From: Actinomycetota bacterium
GTDB taxonomy: Bacteria; Actinomycetota; Geothermincolia; Geothermincolales; RBG-13-55-18
Assembly: GCA_013178005.1 (NCBI GenBank)
Contig: JABLXL010000017.1
Location: 20,948 to 84,947, forward strand
Length of the DNA: 64,000 bases
Direction of reading: 5' to 3'
Shown: positions 46,455 to 56,171 of the stretch, one piece after another
Position numbering within the stretch: position 1 is the first letter of the stretch
Layout of the letters: each line of letters starts with the position of its first letter
The notes under the pieces: model-generated
The model's input: only the letters and a program-made list of their open reading frames with translations
Told to the model about the DNA's origin: nothing
Database searches by the model: none
Position numbers and translations under genes: made by a program

Positions 46455-47645
46455 ATGAGCGCGAATCCAGGTGATCAGGGGCCGAGGATAATCCGCGTCG
46501 AGTTGACGCCCATCCACGTGCCCTTCCGGGAGGAAGTGCGGCAGGCCATGCAGGCGGGTGAAGGGGGGCTGGGCATGGCCATCCCGGCCGAGGAGGCGTG
46601 GCTGGGCGGGGATTTCGTGATCTGCAGGCTGCTCTGTGACGACGGCAGCAGCGGCCTGGGCGAGGTTTTCGTCTGGCTTCCGGAGACCGGGGTTTCCCCC
46701 GAGCACGTCATCTCCACCATTCGAGATGCCCTGGGGAGATACGTCCTCGGCGAGAGCCCTTTCGCGGTGGAGCGCATGACCCGGCGCATGGATTCCAACG
46801 TCGCCCGCAGCGGGGTGGCCATAGGACTCCTGGACATGGCGTGCTACGACCTCATGGGGCGCATCACCGGCCGTCCGGCGAGCGACCTCATGGGAGGACG
46901 CCACGTGGACGCGCTTCACCTCTGCGCCCTCGTCCCCCTCATGGACATCGAGTCCATGGACTGGCTGGCGCGTAGCTACCTGCAGGGAGGCGTGCGGTCT
47001 TTCCGCTTCAAGCTGGGCAGGGGGGTGGGGGAGGACGCGGCGATCATGGGCAGGATGCGCGAGAGCCTGGGGGAGGGAGCGAGGTTCCGCGTCGATTACA
47101 ACCAGGCCTATACGCCCGCGCAGGCGGTGCGGGCCATCAAGGCCATCGAGCCCTTCGGCGTAGAGGTCGCCGAGCAGCCGGTGAGGACGGGGGACTTCCA
47201 GGGCATGGCGAGGGTGCAGCGCGCGGTGGACACGCCGCTCATGGCCCACGAAAGCTTTTTCTCGCTGCAGGACCTGGTGGCGCTGAACAGGCTGGGCGCC
47301 ATCGGGGTGGTCGGGGTCAACGCCGAGAGGCCGGGAGGCATCACCGCCGCCCTGCGCGCCATCGCCTACGCTGAGCTCGAGGGCATGGGGGTGGTCATCC
47401 ACAATCAGAGCCTGGGCATCGCCGCGGCGGCGCAGATACACCTGGCTGCGGCGAGGTATGCCTCGCTGGGCTACGACCCCGAGCTGTTCGGCCAGGTGAT
47501 GTTCGAGGACGACCTCATCCGCGATCCCATCGCCTACGAGGGGGGGACGGTGCGGGTGCCCGACGGACCCGGTTGGGGCGTCGAGCTGGACGAGGACGCC
47601 CTCGACAGGTACGCGGTGGGGGAAAGGGTGGTTCTGGAGGCATAG
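46455..47645 (+). CDS. Enolase-superfamily (muconate lactonizing/mandelate racemase-like) protein with altered catalytic residues
   Basis: 396 aa with the two-domain superfamily layout. Metal ligands in RVDYNQ (Asp) and EVAEQP (Glu) are kept. The usual lysine pair K-x-K appears as RFK. The later ADES motif reads MAHES, and the final lysine position reads VGVNAERPGG, with no lysine. This is therefore a variant with uncommon chemistry or reduced activity. It lies in the right-hand arm of the lysine locus, just ahead of an amidohydrolase, and the gap to trmB is about 110 bp. Confidence 0.82.
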   Translation: MSANPGDQGPRIIRVELTPIHVPFREEVRQAMQAGEGGLGMAIPAEEAWLGGDFVICRLLCDDGSSGLGEVFVWLPETGVSPEHVISTIRDALGRYVLGESPFAVERMTRRMDSNVARSGVAIGLLDMACYDLMGRITGRPASDLMGGRHVDALHLCALVPLMDIESMDWLARSYLQGGVRSFRFKLGRGVGEDAAIMGRMRESLGEGARFRVDYNQAYTPAQAVRAIKAIEPFGVEVAEQPVRTGDFQGMARVQRAVDTPLMAHESFFSLQDLVALNRLGAIGVVGVNAERPGGITAALRAIAYAELEGMGVVIHNQSLGIAAAAQIHLAAARYASLGYDPELFGQVMFEDDLIRDPIAYEGGTVRVPDGPGWGVELDEDALDRYAVGERVVLEA

Positions 47646-47663
47646 GGACGAGGGGGAGCGGCG

Positions 47664-49313
47664 GTGGCGGAGGAAGCGGGGCAGATATATTTCGGGGGGG
47701 AGATCTACACCGTTGACGATGCCGCGCCCGAGGCCGAGGCGGTGGCGGTCAGGGACGGCAGGATCGTCGAGGTGGGGTCCCTGGCCGCCTGCCGCGCGGC
47801 CCTGGGAGAGGGATACGAGGAGATAGACCTGGGGGGCTGTGCCCTGCTGCCCGGTTTCATAGACACCCACATGCACCCCGTGATAGCCATCTATTTCGAC
47901 ATGAACATGGACCTGCGGGAGGTGACCTCCATGCGGGAACTGCGCGATAGGATCGGGGATGCCTGCGGCAAGGCCGCGCCGGGCGCCTGGGTGGTGGGGC
48001 TCAGTTTCAACGAGCAGAGACTCGAACGGCCACGCTTCCCCACGCGGCGGGACCTGGACGCCGCCGCGCGCGAGAACCCGGTAATGATCGTGCGCTACGA
48101 CGGGCACACCGTTTTCGCCAACACCAGGGCCATCGAGGAGGCCGGACTTTCCGCCGCCACGCCGGATCCTGAAGGTGGGTATATCGACCGCGAAGCGGAC
48201 GGCTATCCGGCGGGGATCTTCAGGGAGACCGCCTCCGAACTCATAAAGGACCGCGTCCCCGTGCCGGACTACCAGGCCTTCGTGGAGGGAGCGGCTTCCT
48301 TCTCCGGGAGGCTTGCCGCCTACGGCCTTACCTCGTTGGGAGCGGTGCTGCAGACGGGGGCGGAGGGGCCGGCGGGAGCCCAAGGTGCCTTCGAAACCGT
48401 CCTCTTGCAGGCCCTCCTGGATCACATTCCCCAAAACACCTACGGCATCCTTATCGCGGACGATGCGGCTGCCGTGCTGGCGGCCCGCGAGACCCCGCTG
48501 CACGCGGAGGCTGGTGGGATCAGCAGGAGAATAGGGGGGATGAAGATATTCGCCGACGGCACCTTCGGCTCTCTCACCGCGGCCATGCGCGAGCCTTTCT
48601 CGGACCAGCCCGACCGGCGCGGCTTTTTCATCCACACTTTGGAGGAGCTGTACCGGCGCATGGTGGCCGCCCATCTCGCGGGATTGCAGGTGGCCATCCA
48701 CACCATCGGCGACGCCGCCAACCGCGCCTGCATCGACCTTTACGACCGGCTGCTGCGGGAATACCCGCTCGAGGGCCATCGCCACCGGTTGGAGCACGCT
48801 TCCCTCCTGGACCAGGCGATGGTGGAGGACATGGCGCGGCTTGGCCTCATCGCCAGCGTGCAACCGCTCTTCATACATTCCGAGAGGGAATGGCTGCACC
48901 GCCGTCTTGGGGCGGAGCGGGCGCGCTGGACATATCCCTTCCGCTCCCTGCTCGACGCCGGCGTGAAGGTGGCAGGGGCCTCGGACGCTCCCGTGGAGTC
49001 GGCAGACGTGTTGCACGCCATACAGTGCTGCGTCACGCGTGAAGGCTTCGAGGCGGAGCAGGGAATCAGCGCCGCCGAGGCGGTGCGCATGTATACCCTG
49101 GATGCCGCCTACGCCATCTTCGCCGAAGAGGAGACGGGGAGTATAAGCGTGGGGAAGCGGGCCGACCTCGTCGTCCTCAGCGCCAACCCGGTGTCGGTAC
49201 CGCCCGAAAGGATAAGGGATATCCGGGTGAAGCGCACCCTGGTGGGCGGCAAGACGGTCTATGCAAGCGAGGAAGCGCCACCCTCCGCGCCAGTCGAAAA
49301 GCAGCGCCATTGA
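47664..49313 (+). CDS. Amidohydrolase, YtcJ-like
   Basis: 549 aa starting with GTG 47664, 18 bp after the previous gene. Metal-dependent hydrolase motifs are all present: GFIDTHMHP, the long insert of YtcJ-type proteins, [17 protein letters not shown] and [11 protein letters not shown]. The C-terminus has the usual [18 protein letters not shown]. Such enzymes cleave amides or cyclic imides. Its role in the lysine locus is unknown; it could release a lysine-derived substrate. It is probably co-transcribed with the enolase-superfamily gene and kal. Confidence 0.9.
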   Translation: MAEEAGQIYFGGEIYTVDDAAPEAEAVAVRDGRIVEVGSLAACRAALGEGYEEIDLGGCALLPGFIDTHMHPVIAIYFDMNMDLREVTSMRELRDRIGDACGKAAPGAWVVGLSFNEQRLERPRFPTRRDLDAAARENPVMIVRYDGHTVFANTRAIEEAGLSAATPDPEGGYIDREADGYPAGIFRETASELIKDRVPVPDYQAFVEGAASFSGRLAAYGLTSLGAVLQTGAEGPAGAQGAFETVLLQALLDHIPQNTYGILIADDAAAVLAARETPLHAEAGGISRRIGGMKIFADGTFGSLTAAMREPFSDQPDRRGFFIHTLEELYRRMVAAHLAGLQVAIHTIGDAANRACIDLYDRLLREYPLEGHRHRLEHASLLDQAMVEDMARLGLIASVQPLFIHSEREWLHRRLGAERARWTYPFRSLLDAGVKVAGASDAPVESADVLHAIQCCVTREGFEAEQGISAAEAVRMYTLDAAYAIFAEEETGSISVGKRADLVVLSANPVSVPPERIRDIRVKRTLVGGKTVYASEEAPPSAPVEKQRH

Positions 49314-49356
49314 CGGCGAGAGAACCACTCCGCCACCGGAAAGAGAGGAGTTGAGG

Positions 49357-49761
49357 ATGGAGAAAGAGGCGCGTTCAATGATAAGGGTGAGGATGAGCGC
49401 CCATGACGCCCACTACGGCGGAGACCTGGTGGATGGCGCGAGGATGCTTTCCCTCTTCGGGGACGTGGCCACGGAGCTGCTCATCCGCGCCGACGGTGAC
49501 GAAGGGCTCTTCCTGCGCTACGACGAGGTGGAGTTCAGGGCGCCGGTTTACGCAGGCGACTACATCGAGGCCGAAGGCTGGATAACCAGGTTGGGGAACA
49601 CCTCCCGCGCCATGGAGTTCGAGGCCCGAAAGGTCATCGCCGCCAGGAGGGACCTGGGGCCGACGGCCGCGGACTTCCTCGAGGAACCGGTGCTGGTGGC
49701 GCGCGCGACGGGGGTCTGCGTCACCCCGAGGGGATCACAGAGGAAGCAGGGTCTGGCTTAG
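49357..49761 (+). CDS. kal: 3-aminobutyryl-CoA ammonia lyase
   Basis: 134 aa from ATG 49357 (GAGAGGAGTTGAGG before it). It is a small hotdog-fold protein that removes ammonia from L-3-aminobutyryl-CoA to give crotonyl-CoA, the late step of lysine fermentation. The stretches [37 protein letters not shown] and FEARKVI match my memory of the Fusobacterium/clostridial Kal family very closely. It is the last gene of the right-hand arm, separated from kdd-kamADE by three genes. Confidence 0.9.
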   Translation: MEKEARSMIRVRMSAHDAHYGGDLVDGARMLSLFGDVATELLIRADGDEGLFLRYDEVEFRAPVYAGDYIEAEGWITRLGNTSRAMEFEARKVIAARRDLGPTAADFLEEPVLVARATGVCVTPRGSQRKQGLA

Positions 49762-49944
49762 GGGTCCACTCCGGGATTCCGCCCGGGGATGTTAAGCGCC
49801 ACATACATCCGAACATAACCAGCTCCATGGCCCATGCGATTTTGCCAGCAAGATCGCCGCCGAATGGCGACGGTGGAAGGCAAATCATCTGGTAATATAT
49901 GGATGCGAGGTTCGGAGGGCCGGCGTGTAGGCGTTTTCCCAAGG

Positions 49945-49975
49945 GAAAGGGCCCGGCCAAGCCGGGCCCCCCGGT
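49945..49975 (-). terminator. Rubrerythrin terminator
   Basis: A 9-bp stem GGGCCCGGC (49949-49957) and GCCGGGCCC (49961-49969) with a 3-base loop lies just after the stop codon on the minus strand and is followed by TTTCCCTT. Confidence 0.7.
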
Positions 49976-49992
49976 TGGAAACGAGCGTCGCT

Positions 49993-50484
49993 TCAGTCGA
50001 TCAGCTTGAACATCTTCTTGGGGGCGCCGCAGATGGGGCACTTGTCGGGGGCCTCGCCCTCCACGGTGTTGCCGCAAACCTGGCAGACGTAATAGACGGT
50101 CTCCTCGTTGTTGCCCAGGTTGTCCAAGGCCTTCTGGTAGAGGCCGGCGTGGATCTCCTCCACCGCGTTGGCGTTGGCGAAGGAGATGTAGGCGGGGTCG
50201 TTCCCCTCTGCCTTGGCTTCCTCCATCATCTTCGGGTACATGGCCTTGAACTCCGCCGTCTCGCCCTCGATGGCCTGCTTGAGGTTGTCGGCGGTGGACC
50301 CGATGCCCCCCATCACCCGCAGGTGGGCGTGGGCATGCACCGTTTCCGCGTCCGCGGCGGCGCGGAAAAGCCTTGCCACCTGGGCGTATCCCTCCTCATC
50401 CGCCTTGGCCGCGAAGGCCAGGTACTTGCGGTTTGCCTGGGATTCCCCGGCGAAGGCCTCCTTCAGGTTGTCCATGGTGCTCAT
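49993..50484 (-). CDS. rbr: Rubrerythrin
   Basis: 163 aa. The N-terminal four-helix ferritin-like domain carries the diiron ligands in EAFAGESQANRKY, AETVHAHAHLRVM, EGETAEFKAMYP and AVEEIHAGLY. The C-terminal rubredoxin-like domain has VCQVCGNT and CPICGAP. It reduces peroxide in anaerobes, with electrons from rubredoxin or similar carriers. A strong terminator follows. A decayed 3' fragment of another copy is at 39940-40080. Confidence 0.95.
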   Translation of the reverse strand: MSTMDNLKEAFAGESQANRKYLAFAAKADEEGYAQVARLFRAAADAETVHAHAHLRVMGGIGSTADNLKQAIEGETAEFKAMYPKMMEEAKAEGNDPAYISFANANAVEEIHAGLYQKALDNLGNNEETVYYVCQVCGNTVEGEAPDKCPICGAPKKMFKLID

Positions 50485-50598
50485 GCTCTACCTCCTCAGT
50501 AAGACGTTTACCTCATTATTCCCAATTACGCCGCGCGTCTATACATAACCGTGATGCCAGCAGATCGACCATGACCTGGATCACGCCTGCGCGGCCTC

Positions 50599-53500
50599 TC
50601 AGGTGCCGTCGTTGAAGAGGATGGTGCCGCTGGAGCCCACCGCCCACATGTGGGTGGGGTCGAGGATGTCGATGTCCATGATGTCCACGTCGGAGCCGGC
50701 CACGTCCTGGACCACCCAGTCGGAGCCGTCCCAGAAGTGTATGACCCCGTACCACCTTCCGGTCCACACGCGGTCGGGGGCAAGGCCGGCCACGCTCACC
50801 AGGCCTTCGGTCCAGCCGGACACGTGCGTTTCCCAGGATGAGCCGTTGTAATAGTACAGGTTCACTCCCAGCGCCCAGATATTGTTGGCGTCCTTAACCC
50901 AGATGTCGCCCAGGCTGTCGGAGGGCGTCCCCGTCAACTTGCTCCAGCCGCCGCCGTTGTAGAAGAGCACGGTGCCGTTGGCGCCCACCGCCCACACGTG
51001 GCTGGCGTCAAGCCCCTCGACGCTGTATAGGTTCTCCGTGGTCCCGCTGGACTGCCCCGACCAGGAGGAGCCGTTATAGAAACGGATGGTGCCCCCCGCT
51101 CCCACCGCCCAGGCGTGTGTGGGATCGGCGGCGTACACGGCATTGAGGTTATTGGTCGTGCCGCTGGATTGCCCGGACCAGGAAGACCCGTTGTAATAAC
51201 GGATGGTGCCCTGGTACCCCACTGCCCACACGTGTGAGGTGTCCGCGGCGGAGACGTCGTAGAGGGGCTGGGTGGTGCCGCTGGACTGCCCGGTCCATGA
51301 GGAGCCGTTGAAGAAGCGCACGGTGCCGGGGCTACCCACCGCCCAGACGTGGGTAGCGTCGAGGGCGTCCACTCCGTTCAATTGATTCGTGGTCCCCGAG
51401 CTCTGGGCGTCCCAGGTGCCGGGACCCGTTCCGCCCCCTCCGCCGCCGACGGTGAAGTTCTTGCCGTTGGAGGTGACCTGTATGGTGATCGGCCCCCACT
51501 TATGGAAGATATGGGTAACCTTCACCTGTACCGTGCCGGAGACCCCCGCGGGAACCCTGCACTTTATCTCGTTGTCCTTCCAGGAGGTGTACTCGGTGGC
51601 GGCCACTGAGCCGAACTTCACGTAGGAGTCGTTCTCCCGCGTTTCCCCGAATCCCGAGCCCTTGATGGTCACCTCCGAGCCCACTTCTCCCGTGGCCGGC
51701 GATAGCGAGTCTATCTTCACCGCGTTGGCTAAAAGCATCTCCCAGCGCAGCGCGCCGTCCCATTTAACGTCGAAGAGCTCCATGGACCAGTCCCACTCAA
51801 GCGTGCCGAACCATCCCAGGTCGGCCTCGAACTCCAGCTCGACCCCCGCCTTCACCCCGATGTCCACCTCGATGCCCACGAAGACCTTCCACAGGGGCGG
51901 GGTGGCGGTGTTGATGGCCAGGCGCACATAGGGCTCGAGGTTGAGGTAGGGCCCGCAGACGCCGTAGAGCTTGATCCCGAACTGCGGCCCGGCGTAGACC
52001 TTGAAATCGGCGTTGATGCTGCCGGTGGGGGGAGTCCACTCGAAGGTGAAGGATTTATCCGTCTTGGGGGTCCAGTTGGAGCCGTCGTAGGCCGCGCCGG
52101 CATAGACGCTGCCTTTCTGGACCACCCCGAAGGTGACCCCCGCGGAGACGGTGCCGTCCACCCCCGCGTGCACCTCGATGTAGGGGACTAGGATCACCGG
52201 GACGGGGCCGATCTGGACGTCGATGGGGGCGAACTCGTGCTCGACGATCTCCTTCTCGTACTCGATGTCCTTGTTGATTTCGGCGGAGGCCCGGATGTCC
52301 ACCGTCTCCTCCACGGTGAAGCCGAAGTCCACGCTCTTGAGATCGACGTCGGGCAGGACGTCGCCGTCGTCCAGGAGGTCGTCCAGGGAGGGCCAGGAAA
52401 CGTCGATGTCCACGTTGAAGTCCCCCTTGAAAGCCAACCCCACCTTGCCGTTCAAGAGGATGTAATTGGGATCGGCGCCCAGCTTGACGTTGTTGAAGTT
52501 GTAGGTGAAGGGAAGCTCCATGTGGGCGGCGTCCTGGAAGCCGCCCCCCTCCGCCGCGTCGCCGGGGAGGAACTCCACCCCTTCGGCCAGGACCCTGGTG
52601 GAGGCCAGCCGGGCGGCGCTGAGGTCGAGGGGCTGGTAGAGGCGCCCCCTCCACACCGCCTCCTCCAGGGAGGCGGAGACCGTGTTCAGCACCACCTGCC
52701 CGCCCGCGCGGTTCACCTTGGTCACCTTCTGCAGGATGCCGTAGGGGGTATTGGCGGTGATGCCGCCGACGATGACGTCGCCCACCTCGATGCCCTGCAG
52801 CGCTCCCACGTCGGCGTCGAAGGTGAGCACCAGCTCCTTGCCGTCCCCGGACTCGGCCGCGCCCGCCAGGTGGTCGAGTTCCGCGTCCTGCAGGACCTTG
52901 GTGGTGTCGGGGATGATGGGGGGCTCGTAGAGTGAGCCCGCGGAGCAGTGGCCGCCCGCCCTGCCCTGGTAGTTGAAATACATGGCCCGCTCCACCACCA
53001 CCAGCCCGTCCGCTGTGACCTTGGTGGAGACGTCGGTGTCGGAGAGCCCGTCGAAATCGTCGAGATGGAAGGAGCGCCGCGTCCCGCCCGGGAGGTCGAA
53101 TTCGAAGGAGGGGGCGGAGGCGCCTGGGGGGAGCTGGAAATCGAAGGTGACGTGCTTGGTCTCCTGTCCCGGGTTCTGCACCAGCACCCAGGTGTCGAAC
53201 TCCCCTCCGGTGTAGCCCTCGGCCAGGTACCAGGTGTCAGAGGGGAAGTCCACTCCCACCGAGTCGTGCCCGTCGCTTCTGCCCTGGTAGTTGAAGTACA
53301 TGGCCCGTTCCGCCACCACCGGCTTGTCAGAGGTCACGGTGGTGGAGACGTCGGTGTCCGCCAGGCCGTCGAAGATGTCGAGGTGGAAGGACTGCCGGGT
53401 GCGTCCTGGAAGGTCGAACTCGAAGGAGGGGGCGGAGGCGCCCGGGGGGAGCTGGAAGTCGAAGGTGACATGGGCGGTCTCGTCCCCGGGGTTCTGCACC

Positions 53501-54393
53501 AGTACCCAGGTGTCGAACTCACCCCCGGTATAGCCCTCGGCCAGGAACCAGCGCTCGGAGGGGCTCGCGACGCCAACGGAGTCGTGCCCGCCCTGCCTGC
53601 CCTGGTAATCGAAGTACATGGCCCGCTCCGCCACCACCGGGAGGTTGGACACCACCTTGGTGGAGACGTCTGTGTCCGCTAGCCCCGGCAGGTCGTCTAG
53701 GTGGATTGACCTGCGGGTGCCGGCGGGGAGGTCGAAGGAGTAAGGGTCAGCCGTGGACCCTGGGGGGAGCTGGAACTCCAGGGTAACGTGGGCGTTGGCC
53801 GCCCCCGGGTTCTGCACCAGCACCCAGGTGTCGAAGTCTCCTCCCGTGTAGCCCTCGGCCAGGTACCAGATGTTGGAAGGATATTTCACGCCCGCGGAGT
53901 CGTGCCCGCCCGCCTTGCCGTTGTAACTGAAGTACATGGCGCGCTCCACCATCACCGGCGCGGTGCTGGTCACCCTGGTGGAGACGTCGGTGTCCGAAAG
54001 GCCGTCGAAGTTGTCCAGGTGGAAAGATTGCCGGGAACGGCCGGGGAGGTCGAACTCGAAGGAGGGAGCGGAGGCGCCCGGGGGGAGCTGGAAGTCGAAG
54101 GTGACGTGGGCGGTCTCGTCTCCGGGGTTCTGCACCAGCACCCAGGTGTCGAACTCCCCTCCGGTATAGCCCTCGGCCAGGTACCAGGTCTGGGCCTCGC
54201 CGTATGAGGGCGCGGCCGGCAGGGGCACGAGCGCGGTGGAAGGCGGCGCCGCGGAAAGCCCCCCGCTTCTCCCGGCAAGAGCCTGGGCTTGGGTCAGCAT
54301 CGCCAGCAGAACGGAGAGAACGACGACCCCGGCGAAAGCCGGTGCCGAGGCGCCCTTCGCCCTTGTGGAAGAGAAGGAAAAGCGCATCATCAA
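50599..54393 (-). CDS. Giant secreted surface protein: four AEGYTGG repeats, IPT/TIG domain, seven-repeat C-terminal propeller
   Basis: 1264 aa with a signal peptide (to about residue 40). Residues about 68-492 are four repeats of about 106 residues, each with WYLAEGYTGG(E/D)FDTWV, NPG, FHLD and VERAMYFxYxG...GGH. A beta-rich region runs to about 890, followed by an IPT/TIG domain (IDSLSPATGEVGSEVTIKGS). Residues about 1010-1264 hold seven repeats of about 36-42 residues with HVWAVGxxGTIxFYNGSSW, likely a seven-bladed propeller. It should bind or display something at the cell surface. An insertion sequence lies 120 bp upstream of its start and may affect expression. Confidence 0.85.
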   Translation of the reverse strand: MMMRFSFSSTRAKGASAPAFAGVVVLSVLLAMLTQAQALAGRSGGLSAAPPSTALVPLPAAPSYGEAQTWYLAEGYTGGEFDTWVLVQNPGDETAHVTFDFQLPPGASAPSFEFDLPGRSRQSFHLDNFDGLSDTDVSTRVTSTAPVMVERAMYFSYNGKAGGHDSAGVKYPSNIWYLAEGYTGGDFDTWVLVQNPGAANAHVTLEFQLPPGSTADPYSFDLPAGTRRSIHLDDLPGLADTDVSTKVVSNLPVVAERAMYFDYQGRQGGHDSVGVASPSERWFLAEGYTGGEFDTWVLVQNPGDETAHVTFDFQLPPGASAPSFEFDLPGRTRQSFHLDIFDGLADTDVSTTVTSDKPVVAERAMYFNYQGRSDGHDSVGVDFPSDTWYLAEGYTGGEFDTWVLVQNPGQETKHVTFDFQLPPGASAPSFEFDLPGGTRRSFHLDDFDGLSDTDVSTKVTADGLVVVERAMYFNYQGRAGGHCSAGSLYEPPIIPDTTKVLQDAELDHLAGAAESGDGKELVLTFDADVGALQGIEVGDVIVGGITANTPYGILQKVTKVNRAGGQVVLNTVSASLEEAVWRGRLYQPLDLSAARLASTRVLAEGVEFLPGDAAEGGGFQDAAHMELPFTYNFNNVKLGADPNYILLNGKVGLAFKGDFNVDIDVSWPSLDDLLDDGDVLPDVDLKSVDFGFTVEETVDIRASAEINKDIEYEKEIVEHEFAPIDVQIGPVPVILVPYIEVHAGVDGTVSAGVTFGVVQKGSVYAGAAYDGSNWTPKTDKSFTFEWTPPTGSINADFKVYAGPQFGIKLYGVCGPYLNLEPYVRLAINTATPPLWKVFVGIEVDIGVKAGVELEFEADLGWFGTLEWDWSMELFDVKWDGALRWEMLLANAVKIDSLSPATGEVGSEVTIKGSGFGETRENDSYVKFGSVAATEYTSWKDNEIKCRVPAGVSGTVQVKVTHIFHKWGPITIQVTSNGKNFTVGGGGGGTGPGTWDAQSSGTTNQLNGVDALDATHVWAVGSPGTVRFFNGSSWTGQSSGTTQPLYDVSAADTSHVWAVGYQGTIRYYNGSSWSGQSSGTTNNLNAVYAADPTHAWAVGAGGTIRFYNGSSWSGQSSGTTENLYSVEGLDASHVWAVGANGTVLFYNGGGWSKLTGTPSDSLGDIWVKDANNIWALGVNLYYYNGSSWETHVSGWTEGLVSVAGLAPDRVWTGRWYGVIHFWDGSDWVVQDVAGSDVDIMDIDILDPTHMWAVGSSGTILFNDGT

Positions 54394-54512
54394 CCCCCTT
54401 TTGGCGAATAGAACGGCGCGCGCCGCTTCTTGTCTCTTTTACGGATCGTCCCTATCAAGCGGGTTCATGTTCCGATTATAGACCCATGGATGCTGCGGTG
54501 ACAGGGGGCGAA

Positions 54513-55909
54513 TTGACTCATAATTTTTCTACACGAAAAGGATTCGTTGCCTCAAAATAAAAATCTACTCGAAGCGTGGCGCCGAAAATCCCCTCGGAAA
54601 ACATATTTGCCGAGGGGGTGAGGAAGTTTAGGTTGGACCTTGTGACCAGGAAGAAGATCGCCCAGGAGATAACGAGAAGGTATAGGAAGGCCTCCAAGAA
54701 GGAAAAGGGGCGTATACTGGACGAGTTCTGCGCGCTTACGGGATACAACCGCAGCTATGCGGCAGGGTTATTGAGAAAGGGGCCGCCCGCCAAGAAGAAG
54801 GGCAAGAGGGCCTCTTTAGAGCCCGTTGGCTCTCGCCGAGGCCGCAAACCCATCTACACCGCCGAGGTCAGAAAGCACCTGGTCAAGGTGTGGGCCATCA
54901 TGGACTGTCCCTGCGGGAAAAGGCTGGCGGCGGCCATGCCCTTTGCCCTGGAGGCCCTGGAGAGGTTCGGGGAGATGAGGCTGAAAGATGAGGTGAGGGA
55001 AAGACTGCTTTCTGTGAGCGCCTCCACCTGCGACCGGCTGCTGGCCTCCGAGAGACAGAAGCTCCGGCTGAGGAGCCGGCACAAGACCAGGCCCGGCTCC
55101 CTGCTCAAGCACCAGATCCCGGTGCGGACGTTTCGGGAGTGGGACGATGCCCGCGTGGGCTTTCTGGAGGCCGACCTGGTGGGCCACGACGGGGGAGTTG
55201 CGGGCGGGGATTACTGTCAGAGCCTGGATGCCACGGACGTGAGGAGCGGATGGACCGAGCTGCGTGCGCTCCGCAACAAGGCGCAGGTCTGGACCCACAA
55301 GGCCATAGACGATATCAGGGAAAAGTTGCCCTTCCCCCTCCTGGGCCTGGACTCAGACAACGGATCCGAGTTCATAAACGCCCATCTCTTGAGGTATTGC
55401 GAGGAGCACCAGATCACCTTCACCCGCAGCCGCCCCTACCGCAAGAACGATTCCTGCTACGTGGAGCAGAAGAACTGGACCGCGGTGAGGAAGTATGTGG
55501 GATATTTCCGCTATGACACGGAAGAGCAGCTCCTCCTCCTAAACCAGCTCTACGAGGTGCTCTGTCCCTACCTAAACTTCTTCCAACCCCAGGCGAGGCT
55601 TGTGGAGAAGGTACGGGAGGGCTCCAGGATAAAGAAACGCTACGATGAGCCGAAAACCCCCTACCAGAGGATACTCGAGGACCCCGAGGTGGACGAGATC
55701 ACCAAGCGCAAGCTCAGGCGCAAGTACAAAAGGCTCAACCCGGCTCAGCTCATGCGGGAGATAAACTCCCTGCAGAGAAAACTATTCAAGACCGTGGTTT
55801 CCGGTTCCATCGATCCCCATGAAGAAGGAGAGCAAGATAGCACCTACTTCGAATAGATTTTTTTATGAGTCAACGAATAGGCTTTCGAGTAGATTTTTTA
55901 TTGACGCAA
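54513..55909. mobile_element. Insertion sequence of about 1.4 kb with doubled terminal motifs
   Basis: Each end carries two copies of a TTGxxTCAxAA...TCTACTCGAA motif: left outer 54513-54538, left inner 54547-54573, right inner 55848-55873 and right outer 55884-55909 (the right ones inverted). The transposase starts right after the left inner motif, and its stop lies inside the right inner motif. No clear target-site duplication is visible; the flanks are G-rich (AGGGGGCG and CGGGGGGGG). Confidence 0.8.
54576..55856 (+). CDS. Transposase with rve-type (DDE) catalytic domain
   Basis: 426 aa, starting with GTG 54576. The N-terminal part is helix-turn-helix-like and basic (RKKIAQEITRRYRKASKKEK, LTGYNRSYAAGLL). 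The catalytic core has Asp in FLEADLVGHDGG, Asp in LGLDSDNGSEF and Glu in CYVEQKNWTAVR, an intact DDE set. The C-terminus is helical and basic. It looks intact, so the element may be active. It resembles integrase-type transposases of unclassified (ISNCY-like) elements; the family name is uncertain. Confidence 0.88.
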   Translation: MAPKIPSENIFAEGVRKFRLDLVTRKKIAQEITRRYRKASKKEKGRILDEFCALTGYNRSYAAGLLRKGPPAKKKGKRASLEPVGSRRGRKPIYTAEVRKHLVKVWAIMDCPCGKRLAAAMPFALEALERFGEMRLKDEVRERLLSVSASTCDRLLASERQKLRLRSRHKTRPGSLLKHQIPVRTFREWDDARVGFLEADLVGHDGGVAGGDYCQSLDATDVRSGWTELRALRNKAQVWTHKAIDDIREKLPFPLLGLDSDNGSEFINAHLLRYCEEHQITFTRSRPYRKNDSCYVEQKNWTAVRKYVGYFRYDTEEQLLLLNQLYEVLCPYLNFFQPQARLVEKVREGSRIKKRYDEPKTPYQRILEDPEVDEITKRKLRRKYKRLNPAQLMREINSLQRKLFKTVVSGSIDPHEEGEQDSTYFE

Positions 55910-56171
55910 CGGGGGGGGCATTGAGGCCCACGTGTTCCCAGGCCCAAGCCCGGACAGAGACCCTCGCCGCTTTCGCGGCGCAATGCCGACTCTCACGCAC
56001 CAGTACGCGAAGCTTGCGCTGTTTCGAGGGGAAGGCCCGTCGCGCCAGAACGGTAGCTTGGTATGCTGGAAAAGCGACATGCGGACCGCGACCACGGCCA
56101 GCTTTTCGCAATGCGAGCGCATATCGGGCGACGCCGGGCAGGTCCCCGGGGGCGTCGCCTGGCCCGCATGT
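55910..56171. other. Region between the IS and the AOR gene
   Basis: No gene supported; several open frames overlap but none has a ribosome site or a recognisable product. Confidence 0.4.

Noticed and set aside
46356..49328. 990-codon minus-strand ORF opposite the lysine-locus right arm
   Set aside because: Antisense shadow of the enolase-like and amidohydrolase genes, made long by high GC.
54500..55925. Target-site duplication around the insertion sequence
   Set aside because: Both flanks are G-rich but no clear equal-length duplicate could be fixed without another copy of the element.
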